Shown here: positions 15,344 through 23,494 of the stretch, one piece after another | Numbering within the stretch: position 1 is the stretch's first letter | Layout: each line of letters starts with the position of its first letter | Assembly: GCF_000300995.1 (NCBI RefSeq) | Contig: NZ_AMRJ01000001.1 | Span: 248,001 to 312,000, forward strand | DNA length: 64,000 nucleotides | Direction of reading: 5' to 3' | Origin: Alcanivorax hongdengensis A-11-3 | GTDB lineage: Bacteria > Pseudomonadota > Gammaproteobacteria > Pseudomonadales > Alcanivoracaceae | Translations under genes and position numbers: made by a program | The notes under the pieces: generated by a model | What the model saw: only the letters and a program-made list of their open reading frames with translations | Databases searched by the model: none | Told to the model about the DNA's origin: nothing

Positions 15344-15365
15344 GCCCCGCCCGCGGGGCTTTTTT
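15344..15365 (+). terminator. Rho-independent terminator after the first alkB
   Basis: GCCCCG-CCCG-CGGGGC forms a 6-bp GC stem and 4-nt loop (one more pair possible), followed by six T residues at 15360-15365. It lies 27 nt after the alkB stop. Confidence 0.88.
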
Positions 15366-15489
15366 ATCCCTGAATCTCCATGCATATCGCTCCCGGCCCG
15401 CGGATACAAAACCGCTATTGGCTCGCGCCGGCCACGGGTATAGCGTGAAAGTAAACAGGGTGTATGGACACAAAACAGCGAGGTGTACC

Positions 15490-16905
15490 ATGGCTACATT
15501 AGAACAAGGCAACGCCACCCCCTGGCACGACGGCAAGCGCTACCTGTGGCTGCTGAGCCCGGCCATTCCGGTACTGGCGGTGCTGTTTCTGGCCCTCTAT
15601 ATCTTTGCCTGGTCCTGGCCGGGCCTGCTGTGGGGCGGCCCCTTCCTGGTCTATGCACTGATCCCGTTCGCCGACTGGGTAGTGGGTACCGACACCAACA
15701 ACCCTCCGGAATCCGCCGTTCAGCAACTGGAAGATGACAAGTACTACCGCCTGATCGTCTATGCCTACATCCCCACCCAGTACCTGGCCACCTTCATGGG
15801 TGCCTGGCTGGTGGCCCAGGGCGATACGCCCCTGTGGGGCCTGGTCGGCCTGGTGTTCAGCGTTGGCGCGGTGAACGGCATCGCCATCAATACCGCCCAT
15901 GAACTAGGCCACAAGAAAGGCAAGAGCGAGCGCTGGCTGGCCAAGATCACCCTGGCACCGGTGGCCTACGGGCACTTCTTCGTGGAGCACAACAAGGGCC
16001 ACCACAAGAACGTGGCCACCCCGGAAGACCCGGCCAGCTCGCGCATGGGCGAATCCTTCTGGGCCTTCCTGCCGCGCACCATGATCGGCAGCGTCAAATC
16101 CGCCTGGGGGATCGAAAAACAACGTCTGGAACGTTGCCAGCAGCCGCTCTGGTCCCTGAAGAACGAGAACCTGCAATCCTGGCTGATGACCGTGGTGCTG
16201 TTTGGTGCCCTGACCGTCTGGTTCGGCTGGGTCGTGTTGCCCTTCCTGCTGCTGCAGGCCTTCTACGGTGCCTCCCTGCTGGAGGTGATCAACTACATGG
16301 AGCACTACGGCCTGCTGCGCCAGCAAAAGGCCGACGGTCGCTATGAACGCTGCGAACCGCGCCACAGCTGGAATAGCAACCATATCGTCACCAACCTGTT
16401 CCTCTACCAGTTGCAGCGCCACTCCGACCACCACGCCAACCCCACCCGGCGCTTTCAGGCCCTGCGTCACTTCGACGACAGCCCGCAACTGCCATCCGGC
16501 TATGCGTCCATGCTGATTCCGGCCTACATTCCCTTTGTCTGGTTCCAGAAGATGGACCCGCTGGTCTACCAGCACTACCAGGGCGACCTGAGCCGGGCCA
16601 ACCTGCAGCCGGGCAAACGCGACAAGCTGCTGGCCAAATGGCAACAGGCGCCGGTGCAGTACAAGAGCGCCGACTCCGAGCCGGACTATTCCCGGGAAGC
16701 CCTGCTGGCCGCCCGCGAAGCCGAGAAGGAAACCGACATCACCCACCGCTTCGAATGCCCCAACTGCGGCTACATCTATGACGAGGCCCAGGGCAACGAC
16801 AGCGAAGGCTTCCCCGCCGGCACCCGCTGGGCACAGATCCCCGACAACTGGCCCTGCCCGGACTGTGCCGTGCGCGAAAAAGTGGACTTCATTCTCCACA
16901 AGTAA
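15490..16905 (+). CDS. alkB: AlkB alkane monooxygenase fused to a C-terminal rubredoxin
   Basis: A 471-residue fusion. Residues 1-400 are an AlkB hydroxylase with HELGHKK (137-143), HNKGHHKNVATPEDPASSRM, HYGL and HSDHHANPTRRFQ. After a charged linker (about 385-418), residues 421-471 form a complete rubredoxin. Its four iron ligands are Cys423, Cys426, Cys456 and Cys459 in FECPNCGYIYDE and NWPCPDC, and EGFPAGTRW is also typical. The fusion places the electron carrier on the hydroxylase, so only a rubredoxin reductase would be needed in trans; none is in the window. AlkB-rubredoxin fusions are known in some actinobacteria and other alkane degraders. GAGGTGTACC precedes the ATG at 15490. Upstream, TTGGCT with TATAGC is a weak promoter candidate. 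Confidence 0.95.
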   Translation: MATLEQGNATPWHDGKRYLWLLSPAIPVLAVLFLALYIFAWSWPGLLWGGPFLVYALIPFADWVVGTDTNNPPESAVQQLEDDKYYRLIVYAYIPTQYLATFMGAWLVAQGDTPLWGLVGLVFSVGAVNGIAINTAHELGHKKGKSERWLAKITLAPVAYGHFFVEHNKGHHKNVATPEDPASSRMGESFWAFLPRTMIGSVKSAWGIEKQRLERCQQPLWSLKNENLQSWLMTVVLFGALTVWFGWVVLPFLLLQAFYGASLLEVINYMEHYGLLRQQKADGRYERCEPRHSWNSNHIVTNLFLYQLQRHSDHHANPTRRFQALRHFDDSPQLPSGYASMLIPAYIPFVWFQKMDPLVYQHYQGDLSRANLQPGKRDKLLAKWQQAPVQYKSADSEPDYSREALLAAREAEKETDITHRFECPNCGYIYDEAQGNDSEGFPAGTRWAQIPDNWPCPDCAVREKVDFILHK

Positions 16906-16912
16906 ACCCAAT

Positions 16913-16950
16913 CCCCTCTCCCCGCCGGGGAGAGGGTTAGGGAGAGGGGC
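16913..16950. repeat. CCCTCTCCC-type intergenic repeat (copy 1)
   Basis: CCCCTCTCCCCGCCGGGGAG followed by AGGGTTAGGGAGAGGGGC forms a short stem and an extra GGGAGAGGGGC arm. It belongs to a dispersed family with copies near 24344, 26719, 26830, 36932 and 37071. It may end the alkB-rubredoxin transcript. Confidence 0.7.
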
Positions 16951-17077
16951 AAGGAGAGCTGTCACATCTTCACCGCCCCCCTGACCCACCCGCTCAACGC
17001 CTTATTCCTTCGGCCCTGTTGCCAGCGCCGCTCGCAGGCGTAGCATGAGCACAACGTTTTGCTCACAGGGAAGCTCC

Positions 17078-18310
17078 ATGACAGACACGACCTATGATGT
17101 AGTGGTGTTCGGCGCCACCAGCTTTGTTGGCCAGATCCTCTGCCAGTACTACACCGACACCTACGGCGTGGACGGCGAGCTGAAATGGGCCGCCGCCGGC
17201 CGCTCGCAGGAGAAACTGGAAAGCGTACGCGCCAAACTGGGCAGCGCCGCCGCCAGGCTGCCGCTGATCGTCGCCAACGCCAACGACGACGCCAGCCTCG
17301 ACGCCCTCTGCCAACAGACCCGCGTGGTCATCTCCACCGTCGGCCCCTACGCGCTCTACGGCGATGCCATGGTGCGCGCCTGCGTGGACAACGGCACCGA
17401 CTACTGCGACCTGACCGGCGAGGCCCAGTGGATCGCCGCCATGCTGGAACAGTTCGAAAGCCGCGCCAAAGAGAGCGGCGCGCGCATCGTCCACTGCTGC
17501 GGCTTCGACTCCATTCCCTCGGACATGGGCGTGTTCTTCCTGCAGCAACAGGCCGTTAAACAGTTCGGCGAGCCCTGCACCGACGTGGCCCTGCGCGTAA
17601 AAGTGGCCAAGGGCGGTGTCTCCGGCGGCACCGTGGCCAGCATGATGAACATCGCCGAGGAAATCACCAAAGATCCCTCCCTGCGCAAGAAGCTCGCCGA
17701 CCCTTACCTGCTCTGCCCGCCCGGCCATACCTTTAACGCCCGTCAGCCGAAAATGACCCTGACCCGCTACGAGCCGGAATTCGACGCCTGGAGCACCCCG
17801 TTCGTGATGGAGGCCATCAACAGCCGCATCGTGCACCGCTCCAACGCCCTCAGCGGCAACGCCTACGGCGACAACTTTACCTACAGCGAGCGTATGCTCA
17901 CCGGCAAGGGCACCAGCGGCCGCCTCAAGGCCGCCGGCATGGGCGTGGGTCTCGGCGCCTTCTTCGGCACCGCCACCCTCAAACCCGGCCGCTGGCTACT
18001 CAACAAGTTCGTGGTGCCGCAACCCGGCGAAGGCCCCAGCCCGGAAGCCCAGAAAGCCGGCTTCTACGACGTGCGCTTCATCGGCCACACCGCCGGCGGC
18101 AACACCCTCAAGACCAAGGTCACCGGCGACGCCGACCCGGGCTACGGCTCCACCGCCAAAATGCTCGGCCAGGCCGCTGCCTGCCTGGCCCAGGACGTCC
18201 CCGCCGACAAGCCCGGCGGCTTCTGGACCACCGCCACCCTGCTCGGCGACGCCCTGATAAACCGCCTGCAAAACAACGCCGGCCTCAAGTTCGAAGTCCT
18301 GAAAGACTGA
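17078..18310 (+). CDS. Saccharopine dehydrogenase-like / trans-acting enoyl reductase family protein
   Basis: A 410-residue protein with an N-terminal Rossmann fold: VVVFGATSFVGQILCQYYTD (GxTSFVG instead of GxGxxG) and the following AAAGRSQEKL. Middle motifs include ISTVGPYALYGDAMVRAC, GTDYCDLTGEAQWI and HCCGFDSIPSDMGVFFLQ, all typical of the family (PF03435) that includes mycobacterial trans-acting enoyl reductases. NAD(P)-dependent reduction of a lipid-type substrate is plausible but unproven, and true saccharopine dehydrogenase activity is unlikely. AGGGAAGCTCC precedes the ATG at 17078; the in-frame ATG at 17045 would add 11 residues. It ends at a strong terminator. Confidence 0.88.
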   Translation: MTDTTYDVVVFGATSFVGQILCQYYTDTYGVDGELKWAAAGRSQEKLESVRAKLGSAAARLPLIVANANDDASLDALCQQTRVVISTVGPYALYGDAMVRACVDNGTDYCDLTGEAQWIAAMLEQFESRAKESGARIVHCCGFDSIPSDMGVFFLQQQAVKQFGEPCTDVALRVKVAKGGVSGGTVASMMNIAEEITKDPSLRKKLADPYLLCPPGHTFNARQPKMTLTRYEPEFDAWSTPFVMEAINSRIVHRSNALSGNAYGDNFTYSERMLTGKGTSGRLKAAGMGVGLGAFFGTATLKPGRWLLNKFVVPQPGEGPSPEAQKAGFYDVRFIGHTAGGNTLKTKVTGDADPGYGSTAKMLGQAAACLAQDVPADKPGGFWTTATLLGDALINRLQNNAGLKFEVLKD

Positions 18311-18317
18311 CCCACCC

Positions 18318-18349
18318 CGCCGGGCAGACCCTCCCTGCCCGGCGATTTT
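18318..18349 (+). terminator. Rho-independent terminator
   Basis: CGCCGGGCAG at 18318-18327 pairs exactly with CTGCCCGGCG at 18335-18344, with a 7-nt loop, followed by ATTTT. It lies 7 nt after the stop of the saccharopine dehydrogenase-like gene. Confidence 0.9.
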
Positions 18350-18503
18350 CCGCTCCAGAAAGCCGCGCTTGCCACGCTCCCATGTAAGACATTTGCCATT
18401 ACATCGAGTCCTTTTGATGTGGCAGCATTTTCGTAGAGGGATCAAGGGCATCTCAGGAAGAGAGGTTGTGGCTCCGGAACCAGCACCACCCATAAAAGTG
18501 AGA

Positions 18504-18737
18504 ATGGCAAAAACCATGTCTGACCTTCTGGAATTCATTGGCCAAATTGGAAGCAGCTTTCCTTACCTTTACCGTATCTGGGGCCTCATTCTTTCTTCAT
18601 CTTATCGAAGCCGGCTCGTCCAGGAATACCAATCCAGATCAGCACTCTGGGTTACCTTTGATCTGGTCATGAGCCTTTTCTTTTTTCTGGCAGAACTATG
18701 GCTCGTCCATGTCTGCATGACTTCATGGATTTCATAG
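18504..18737 (+). CDS. Possible small membrane protein (77 residues)
   Basis: Not recognised. The frame from ATG 18504 (or ATG 18516) encodes a short protein with a hydrophobic C-terminal stretch (LVMSLFFFLAELWLVHVCM) and a moderately hydrophobic middle (YLYRIWGLILSS). AAAAGTGAGA just before the ATG is a weak ribosome site. The sequence is a little more AT-rich than its neighbours. The open frame continues upstream to 18369, but that part reads like non-coding sequence. It could be a real small gene or chance; the isolated position gives no help. Confidence 0.4.
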   Translation: MAKTMSDLLEFIGQIGSSFPYLYRIWGLILSSSYRSRLVQEYQSRSALWVTFDLVMSLFFFLAELWLVHVCMTSWIS

Positions 18738-18826
18738 TCTTTTGACAGCAAGACCGACCTGTTTGGCGAACACGCATCAGACAAAGTCGGTCCTGCTCTG
18801 TCACTGTCAGGCTGACATCTTCCTGA

Positions 18827-19186
18827 TCAGTTCGAGTCACACCCCCATGCCCGCACCATGCAGTTACGCCCACCCTGGCGGATGCAATACTGCATGGCAG
18901 TACTCTGGGCCTGCCCACCGCTGGAGGCGGTACCCCAACCGTACACGGAGCTGCCGGGGCTCTGGTCGGCGGCATAGGCGGCGCAGCCGCGGGAGAAGGT
19001 TTGCACCACGCGGCAACCGTAGCCGCATTCACTCAGTGCCCTGGCCTGGGCCTGCTGTATGGTGCTGTAGTTGTAGCTGAAGCCGTACTGATCGCCCTGA
19101 TTGCTATCAATTGCCAGGGCTCCGCTTGCCCAGGCCCCGCAGGCCAGGGTCAGCCCCAGCAGGATTGCCAACAGATTGCGTGTCAT
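18827..19186 (-). CDS. Secreted DUF4189-domain protein
   Basis: A 119-residue exported protein. A signal peptide (MTRNLLAILLGLTLACGAWA, then SGALA) precedes a DUF4189 domain with A-I-D-S...YGFSYNYSTIQQAQARALSE, paired cysteines in CGYGCRVV, GCAAYA, YCIRQGGRNC and the closing WGC. The six or more Cys residues suggest disulfides in the periplasm. Family function is unknown. AAAGGAGCAAAAGCG before the ATG is a strong ribosome site. It stands alone between non-coding gaps; 19187-19361 contains its promoter region and nothing else I recognise. Confidence 0.85.
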   Translation of the reverse strand: MTRNLLAILLGLTLACGAWASGALAIDSNQGDQYGFSYNYSTIQQAQARALSECGYGCRVVQTFSRGCAAYAADQSPGSSVYGWGTASSGGQAQSTAMQYCIRQGGRNCMVRAWGCDSN

Positions 19187-19361
19187 CGCTTTTGCTCCTT
19201 TCAGGTGGATGCGCCGGCGGCCGGGCTTGCCCCCCCATCAAGGGCGAACGCGTCCCTGCGAACCTTTGCTTTGAAAAGAGCCTAGCCGCCTGCCAGGGGC
19301 AACACATCACCCATATCAGGTATGCGCTGACAGGCTTTGGTGTCTTTTTGTTAGCAATCTG

Positions 19362-19769
19362 TCAGCCGTTGAGCCGGGCCGCTTCGCGGATCAGGGCCTT
19401 GAAGGCGCTCTCATCCAAGCTGTCGTCGGCCTTGATATCAATGGCACGGCGGGCGTTGCCGCCCAGGCTGGCATTGAACAGCCCCGCCGGATCCGGCAGG
19501 GCAGCGCCCTTCATGAAGGTGAATTTGACCTTGTCCTTGTAGGTTTCACCGGTGCAGAGAATGCCACCACAGGACCATACCGGCACCCCGGCCGGGTTGC
19601 TGGGCTTGCGCCATTTGATCTCCTCGCGCACCTGCGGCACGGCCTCAAGGATCAGGGCGCGCAGGCGAGCCAGCACCTCGCCACGCCAGTCGCCCAGGGC
19701 CCGAATCATTGCATCTATATCCGCTGCGGTGTTTTCGTCGCTTGCCGATGGGTTCTTTTTCATTACCAT
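19362..19769 (-). CDS. DUF1801 domain-containing protein
   Basis: About 135 residues, cytoplasmic, matching DUF1801 (PF08818, YdhG-like). Seen are LRALILEAVPQVREEIKWRK (the conserved 'P...E.i.W..P.y' block), VPVWSCGGILCTGETYKDKV and KFTFMKGAALPDPAGLFNAS. The molecular function is unknown. Start is either 19769 or 19763 (two in-frame ATGs behind AAGGGAAGG). It is the last gene of a minus-strand unit ArsR - SRPBCC - DoxX - DUF1801, beginning 10 nt after the DoxX gene. DUF1801 and SRPBCC genes often occur with such ArsR regulators. Confidence 0.85.
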   Translation of the reverse strand: MVMKKNPSASDENTAADIDAMIRALGDWRGEVLARLRALILEAVPQVREEIKWRKPSNPAGVPVWSCGGILCTGETYKDKVKFTFMKGAALPDPAGLFNASLGGNARRAIDIKADDSLDESAFKALIREAARLNG

Positions 19770-19779
19770 TGCCTTCCCT

Positions 19780-20148
19780 TTACAACGGTTTTCGCTTGTA
19801 ACGCCCGTAGGCGATCCATGCGGCGATAGCCGCCACCACCAGCCAGTACGCCAGCGGGCCGACACCTTGCTGACCACCGCTCAGATACAACAGGCAGAAC
19901 ACCAGCATCTCCAGCATGATGAACAATGCCGCCAACGGTACCAGGCGGCCAGCCGGACGACTGAACATCGGCAGGATCAACAGCACACTGGCCACCAGCT
20001 CGACAATAGCCATGCCCACCCAGAGACTGTGAGGGATAGCCTGCAACGACACCATGGTCTGCTGCGCAGAATGGGAAAATTTCCATATCGCTCCGACGGC
20101 GGTATGTAGCGCCAGTGCCGTCTGCAAAAACCATAAGGTGATGTTCAT
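19780..20148 (-). CDS. DoxX-like small integral membrane protein
   Basis: A 122-residue protein with four hydrophobic helices, as in the DoxX/DoxX_2 family: LWFLQTALALHTAVGAIWKF, VGMAIVELVASVLLILPMF, LVPLAALFIMLEMLVFCLLY and LAYWLVVAAIAAWIAYG. It has no catalytic motif, and family members are poorly characterised. AGGGAGCAAGTC precedes the ATG, and it follows the SRPBCC gene by 20 nt in the same operon. Confidence 0.82.
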   Translation of the reverse strand: MNITLWFLQTALALHTAVGAIWKFSHSAQQTMVSLQAIPHSLWVGMAIVELVASVLLILPMFSRPAGRLVPLAALFIMLEMLVFCLLYLSGGQQGVGPLAYWLVVAAIAAWIAYGRYKRKPL

Positions 20149-20168
20149 GACTTGCTCCCTGTCATCAG

Positions 20169-20609
20169 TTAGTCCTGTTCGTCCAGCAGATCAGCCAGCT
20201 TCTGCCCCATGGCTTTCCAGCCATGGCGTGCACCGGCAAAGTTGCGGTTCTGGTCGCGCCCGAAGCCTGCGTGGTCCAGCACCAGTCGCGTACCCGTGCC
20301 ATCAGGTTCAAGCGTGAAGGTGACTTGCGTGTTCAGGTCACCGACACACCAGCTGTAACGCAGCAGGCGGGGGGCATGGATCGCCAGCAAACGGCAATGT
20401 ACCAAGCCATCCCAATTTTCCTGGGGGGGCGCCTGGAAGGTAAAGGCGGTATCGACTTCCGGCTTGAAGCCGGTACTTGGCAACAGCCACTCCGCCATGA
20501 GCTCAGGAATGGTGAGCGCGCGCCAGATTTTTTCCGGCGGATGGGCCAGTTCAAAAACCAGTGTCAGCGCCTCTGTCTGCGACGGTGCCGTGATGTCGGA
20601 TAGCTTCAT
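20169..20609 (-). CDS. SRPBCC/AHSA1-type domain protein
   Basis: A 146-residue START-like protein. LVFELAHPPEKIWRALTIPELMAEWLLPSTGF and the closing GWKAMGQKLADLLDE are typical of activator of Hsp90 homologue 1-like proteins (PF08327), which form a hydrophobic ligand cavity. Its ATG overlaps the stop of the ArsR regulator by 4 nt (20606-20609), indicating translational coupling. ArsR-SRPBCC pairs are common, and the SRPBCC partner may sense or bind a small hydrophobic ligand; this is inference. Confidence 0.9.
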   Translation of the reverse strand: MKLSDITAPSQTEALTLVFELAHPPEKIWRALTIPELMAEWLLPSTGFKPEVDTAFTFQAPPQENWDGLVHCRLLAIHAPRLLRYSWCVGDLNTQVTFTLEPDGTGTRLVLDHAGFGRDQNRNFAGARHGWKAMGQKLADLLDEQD

Positions 20610-20935
20610 TGGTCCATCCTGTTCAGCAATTGCTCCAGACGGTCAACGCGCTCGGTCCAGAATGCCCGGTAGTGTTCAATCCAGCCAATCAGCGGCTCCA
20701 TACCTTGAGGTTCAATACGGTAATAAATGCGCCGCCCATCTCGCCGGCTGGCCACCAGCCCCGCTTCACGCAGACTGGCCAGGTGTTGTGAAACCGCCGG
20801 CTGGGAAATCTGGAATCGCGCCTTGAGATCGTTGACCGCCGCCTCCCCCTGGGTCAGGGCCTCAAAGATGGCCCGGCGGCTGGGGTCTGCCAGCGCCTGG
20901 AAGATTCGGTTTTCCTGTTCCGGTGATCGCGTCAT
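20606..20935 (-). CDS. ArsR-family transcriptional regulator
   Basis: A 109-residue winged-helix repressor. The DNA-binding part is FQALADPSRRAIFEALTQ...NDLKARFQISQPAVSQHLAS, with the wing LVASRRDGRRIYYRIEPQGM, then an extended C-terminal helix (IEHYRAFWTERVDRLEQL) seen in the SRPBCC-linked subgroup. No ArsR metal-binding Cys pair is visible, so metal sensing is unlikely. Start taken at ATG 20935; an upstream ATG (20956) would put coding sequence into the operator. It heads the four-gene operon and is divergent from murI. Confidence 0.9.
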   Translation of the reverse strand: MTRSPEQENRIFQALADPSRRAIFEALTQGEAAVNDLKARFQISQPAVSQHLASLREAGLVASRRDGRRIYYRIEPQGMEPLIGWIEHYRAFWTERVDRLEQLLNRMDQ

Positions 20936-20942
20936 GCCAATC

Positions 20943-20981
20943 ATATAAGCACCCACTTATATATAAGTCAATACTTATAAG
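20943..20981. promoter_or_regulatory. Candidate ArsR operator between arsR and murI
   Basis: ACTTATATATAAGT at 20955-20968 is a perfect 14-bp palindrome. Further half-sites flank it: ATAAG in TCATATAAGC (20941-20950) and ACTTATAAG (20973-20981). This AT-rich cluster sits directly upstream of the arsR start in otherwise GC-rich DNA, as expected for autoregulation. Bases 20982-21129 hold no other recognisable feature before murI. Confidence 0.65.
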
Positions 20982-21129
20982 GTCTACGCGCCCCGCAAAA
21001 CCTCACCGGAGCCTGCTAACACCACCCAAAGTCGTGCCCGTCACTTGCCATGCGCGGCATTTTCCAGTTTCCTTCCGTCCACCAACTGTATTCATGCGCC
21101 ACAGGCAAGGCAGAAACGCCCTCGACAAT

Positions 21130-21936
21130 ATGGCTGACACTGGCTCCATTGGTATTTTCGACTCCGGCATTGGCGGCTTGCCCATTGCCCGCGAGATCCA
21201 CCGGCTGTTGCCGGGGGAAGATATCGCCTATGTGGCTGACACCCACCATGCCCCCTATGGCGAAAAGAGCGACGCGGCCATCCTGGCCCGCGCCTTTGCG
21301 GTCACCGATTTTCTGGTCACGCGGCAGGCCAAGGCCATCGTGGTGGCCTGCAATACCGCCACCACCACTTGTATCCGTGCCCTGCGCGAGCGTTATGCCC
21401 TGCCCTTTATCGGTGTGGAGCCCGGCATCAAGCCGGCGGTGTTGAATAGCCGCAGCGGCGTGGTGGGCGTGCTGGCCACCCCCAAGACGCTGGTTACCGA
21501 ATCCTTTCTCAGCCTGGCGGCCAAGGTGGCCGGGAATGTGAAGATGGAAGTAATGCCCTGCCCGGAACTGGTTCGTCAGGTGGAATCACTGCAGCTGGAC
21601 TGCCCGCAAGCCCGGCAGGTGGTGGCGCAATATGTTCAGCCCCTGCTGGACCGCGGGGCGGATACCATCGTGCTGGGCTGTACCCACTATGTGCACCTGA
21701 AACCCCTGATCGCCGAGGTGGCCGGCCCCGGCGTGACCATTATCAGCACCGAGGAAGCGGTGGCCCGGGAAACCCGCCGCCGCCTGAGCCAGGAAAACCG
21801 CCTGCGCCCAACCTCAGCCGACACCGTGGGTCAGACCGCCTTTTTCAGTAACGGCGACCCGCAGCGGTTCCGCGATCAGGTGCAGACCTTGTGGGGCCAG
21901 TGCGACATAATCGGGGCATTCCCGGCCACTGTCTGA
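21130..21936 (+). CDS. murI: Glutamate racemase MurI
   Basis: A 268-residue enzyme making D-glutamate for peptidoglycan, in the cytoplasm. It shows IGIFDSGIGGLPIAREI (substrate Asp/Ser at the N-terminus), VADTHHAPYGEK (usually D..Y.PYG), the first catalytic Cys in VVACNTATTT, the second in VLGCTHYVHLKP, and the final TEEAVARE segment. Start: ATG 21130, where the conserved N-terminus begins; the open frame extends upstream to 20923 through the ArsR operator and is not credible there. It is followed 37 nt later by a LysE-type exporter gene. Confidence 0.95.
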   Translation: MADTGSIGIFDSGIGGLPIAREIHRLLPGEDIAYVADTHHAPYGEKSDAAILARAFAVTDFLVTRQAKAIVVACNTATTTCIRALRERYALPFIGVEPGIKPAVLNSRSGVVGVLATPKTLVTESFLSLAAKVAGNVKMEVMPCPELVRQVESLQLDCPQARQVVAQYVQPLLDRGADTIVLGCTHYVHLKPLIAEVAGPGVTIISTEEAVARETRRRLSQENRLRPTSADTVGQTAFFSNGDPQRFRDQVQTLWGQCDIIGAFPATV

Positions 21937-21973
21937 CAGGCTCAAACCTCGGCTCCACCGTGAAGGAGCGCCC

Positions 21974-22573
21974 ATGTCGCTGACTGACTGCCTGCTACTT
22001 GTGGGCATCATGCTGCCGCTGGCGGCCATGCCCAGTACCAGTGTGGCACTGGTGGTGACGCGCAGCGCCACCGCCGGTCGACGCCAGGGTGTGCGGGTGA
22101 CCGCCGGCATTGTCTGCGCGGATCTTCTCTTTGTGATGCTGGCCCTGCTGGGCATGACCATGCTCGCCGGGTTACTGGGCGCCTTTTTCACGGCGGTGAA
22201 ATATCTGGCCGGCGCCTACCTGATCTGGCTGGGCATCTGCCTGCTGCGACAATCGCGTGCCAGTACCTCCGCCGGACAGCACCCGGCCGGCGACTTTCTC
22301 GCCGGGCTGCTGGTCACACTGGGGGACATCAAGGCAATCTTTTTCTATGCCAGCCTGCTACCGACGCTGGTGGACCTGACCCGGCTGACCGCCACCGACA
22401 TCTTCATCATTCTGGCACTGACCACACTGACCGTGGGCGGCGTCAAGCTGGGCTATGTGTGGGCGGCCTCGCGGCTACATGATCGGCTGGCCGCCCGCCT
22501 CACGTCGGCGCCCCGCCGGCTGGGCGGCGGCCTGATGATCGGTTGTGGCTCGGTGCTGATACTCAAGGCCTGA
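21974..22573 (+). CDS. LysE/RhtB-type transporter
   Basis: A 199-residue membrane protein with about six hydrophobic helices. The first segment ends in MPSTSVALVVTRSATAGRRQGVRVTAGIVCADL, a variant of the LysE hallmark 'PGP...........G...G......G...G'; here the Pro-Gly-Pro is MPST. KYLAGAYLIWLGICLLR is the third-helix motif, and FLAGLLVTLGDIKAIFFYASLLP the fourth. Export of an amino acid or a related compound is likely; the substrate is unknown. AAGGAGCGCCC precedes the ATG. Confidence 0.82.
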   Translation: MSLTDCLLLVGIMLPLAAMPSTSVALVVTRSATAGRRQGVRVTAGIVCADLLFVMLALLGMTMLAGLLGAFFTAVKYLAGAYLIWLGICLLRQSRASTSAGQHPAGDFLAGLLVTLGDIKAIFFYASLLPTLVDLTRLTATDIFIILALTTLTVGGVKLGYVWAASRLHDRLAARLTSAPRRLGGGLMIGCGSVLILKA

Positions 22574-22646
22574 ACTGACGACTGCCACCATGGATTTTTA
22601 TCAGGCGCTGGCTTTTACTGGATGACTCATTTCGATGGAGCCAGCC

Positions 22647-23054
22647 ATGCCCGGCCTGAAAGGAAGCTGCCTGTGTCAGGCAGTGCAGTACGAAATTGAC
22701 CGTCTGGACATGCCACCGGTGCACTGCCACTGCCACCGTTGCCGCAAGGCCCATGCGGCCGCCTTTGCCACCACCGCCGGGGTAATGCGCAATCACTTCC
22801 GCTGGCTGAAGGGCACCTCGGCGTTATCCAGTTTTGAATCTTCACCGGGCAAGCTGCGTCATTTCTGCCGGCATTGTGGTTCGCACCTGATGGCGGAGCG
22901 CCTTGAACAGCCCCATGTAATCGTGCGCATCGCCACGCTGGATGATGACCCCGGCATGACTCCCATCGCCCACATCTGGGCCAGCCAGGATGTGCCCTGG
23001 CTGGCCTGTGTGGATCAACCGGTTTACTCGCAATGGCAGGATTCCCATGACTGA
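22647..23054 (+). CDS. GFA-family zinc protein (glutathione-dependent formaldehyde-activating type)
   Basis: A 135-residue Mss4-like fold. Zinc-binding cysteines are in GSCLCQAVQYEI, HCHCHRCRKAHAAAFAT and FCRHCGSHLMAE, the CxC...CxxC...CxxC pattern of the GFA/CENP-V family. The original enzyme binds the formaldehyde-glutathione adduct, but most homologues have no proven activity. The start at ATG 22647 is chosen because GGAG at 22637-22640 sits 6 nt upstream. Its end overlaps the thioesterase gene start (23047). Confidence 0.9.
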   Translation: MPGLKGSCLCQAVQYEIDRLDMPPVHCHCHRCRKAHAAAFATTAGVMRNHFRWLKGTSALSSFESSPGKLRHFCRHCGSHLMAERLEQPHVIVRIATLDDDPGMTPIAHIWASQDVPWLACVDQPVYSQWQDSHD

Positions 23055-23472
23055 ACAAAGCCTTCTCGATTTCGGCAAACAGATTCTCCAGTCCCAACCT
23101 TTCAGTGCCCTGCTGGGCACGGAACTCACCGACTTTGAACCGGGCAAGGCGGTGCTGACACTGGCCGTGCGCGATGAGCTGAAGCAGCAACACGGGTTTG
23201 TGCATGGCGGCGTGGTCAGCTACCTGGCCGACAATGCCCTCACCTATGCAGGAGGCTCCGTGCTGGGCGATTCGGTGACGTCTGAGTACAAGATCAATTA
23301 TCTGCGCCCGGCCATCGGCGAGACTCTGGAGGCCCGCGCCACAGTGATCGCCTCCGGAAAAACCCAGGCCGTGTGCCAGTGCGAGGTATTTGCCTTCCGG
23401 GACGGCCAGGCGCATCTTGTGGCCTTGGCCCAGGGCACGATCAACGCCGCCAACGCCACACGCAAACCCTGA
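23047..23472 (+). CDS. PaaI-type hotdog thioesterase
   Basis: A 141-residue single hotdog-fold protein. QQHGFVHGGVVSYLADNALTYAGGS is the central helix signature of PaaI-like thioesterases (HGGv.a.laD.a), with the catalytic acidic residue in the LADNA segment. SEYKINYLRPAIGE and QCEVFAFRDGQAHLVALAQG are the usual strands. Likely substrate is an acyl- or aryl-CoA in the cytoplasm. Its ATG lies within the last codons of the GFA gene (8-nt overlap), so translation is probably coupled. Confidence 0.9.
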   Translation: MTEQSLLDFGKQILQSQPFSALLGTELTDFEPGKAVLTLAVRDELKQQHGFVHGGVVSYLADNALTYAGGSVLGDSVTSEYKINYLRPAIGETLEARATVIASGKTQAVCQCEVFAFRDGQAHLVALAQGTINAANATRKP

Positions 23473-23494
23473 CCGCCCAACTGGAGGACAGCCC

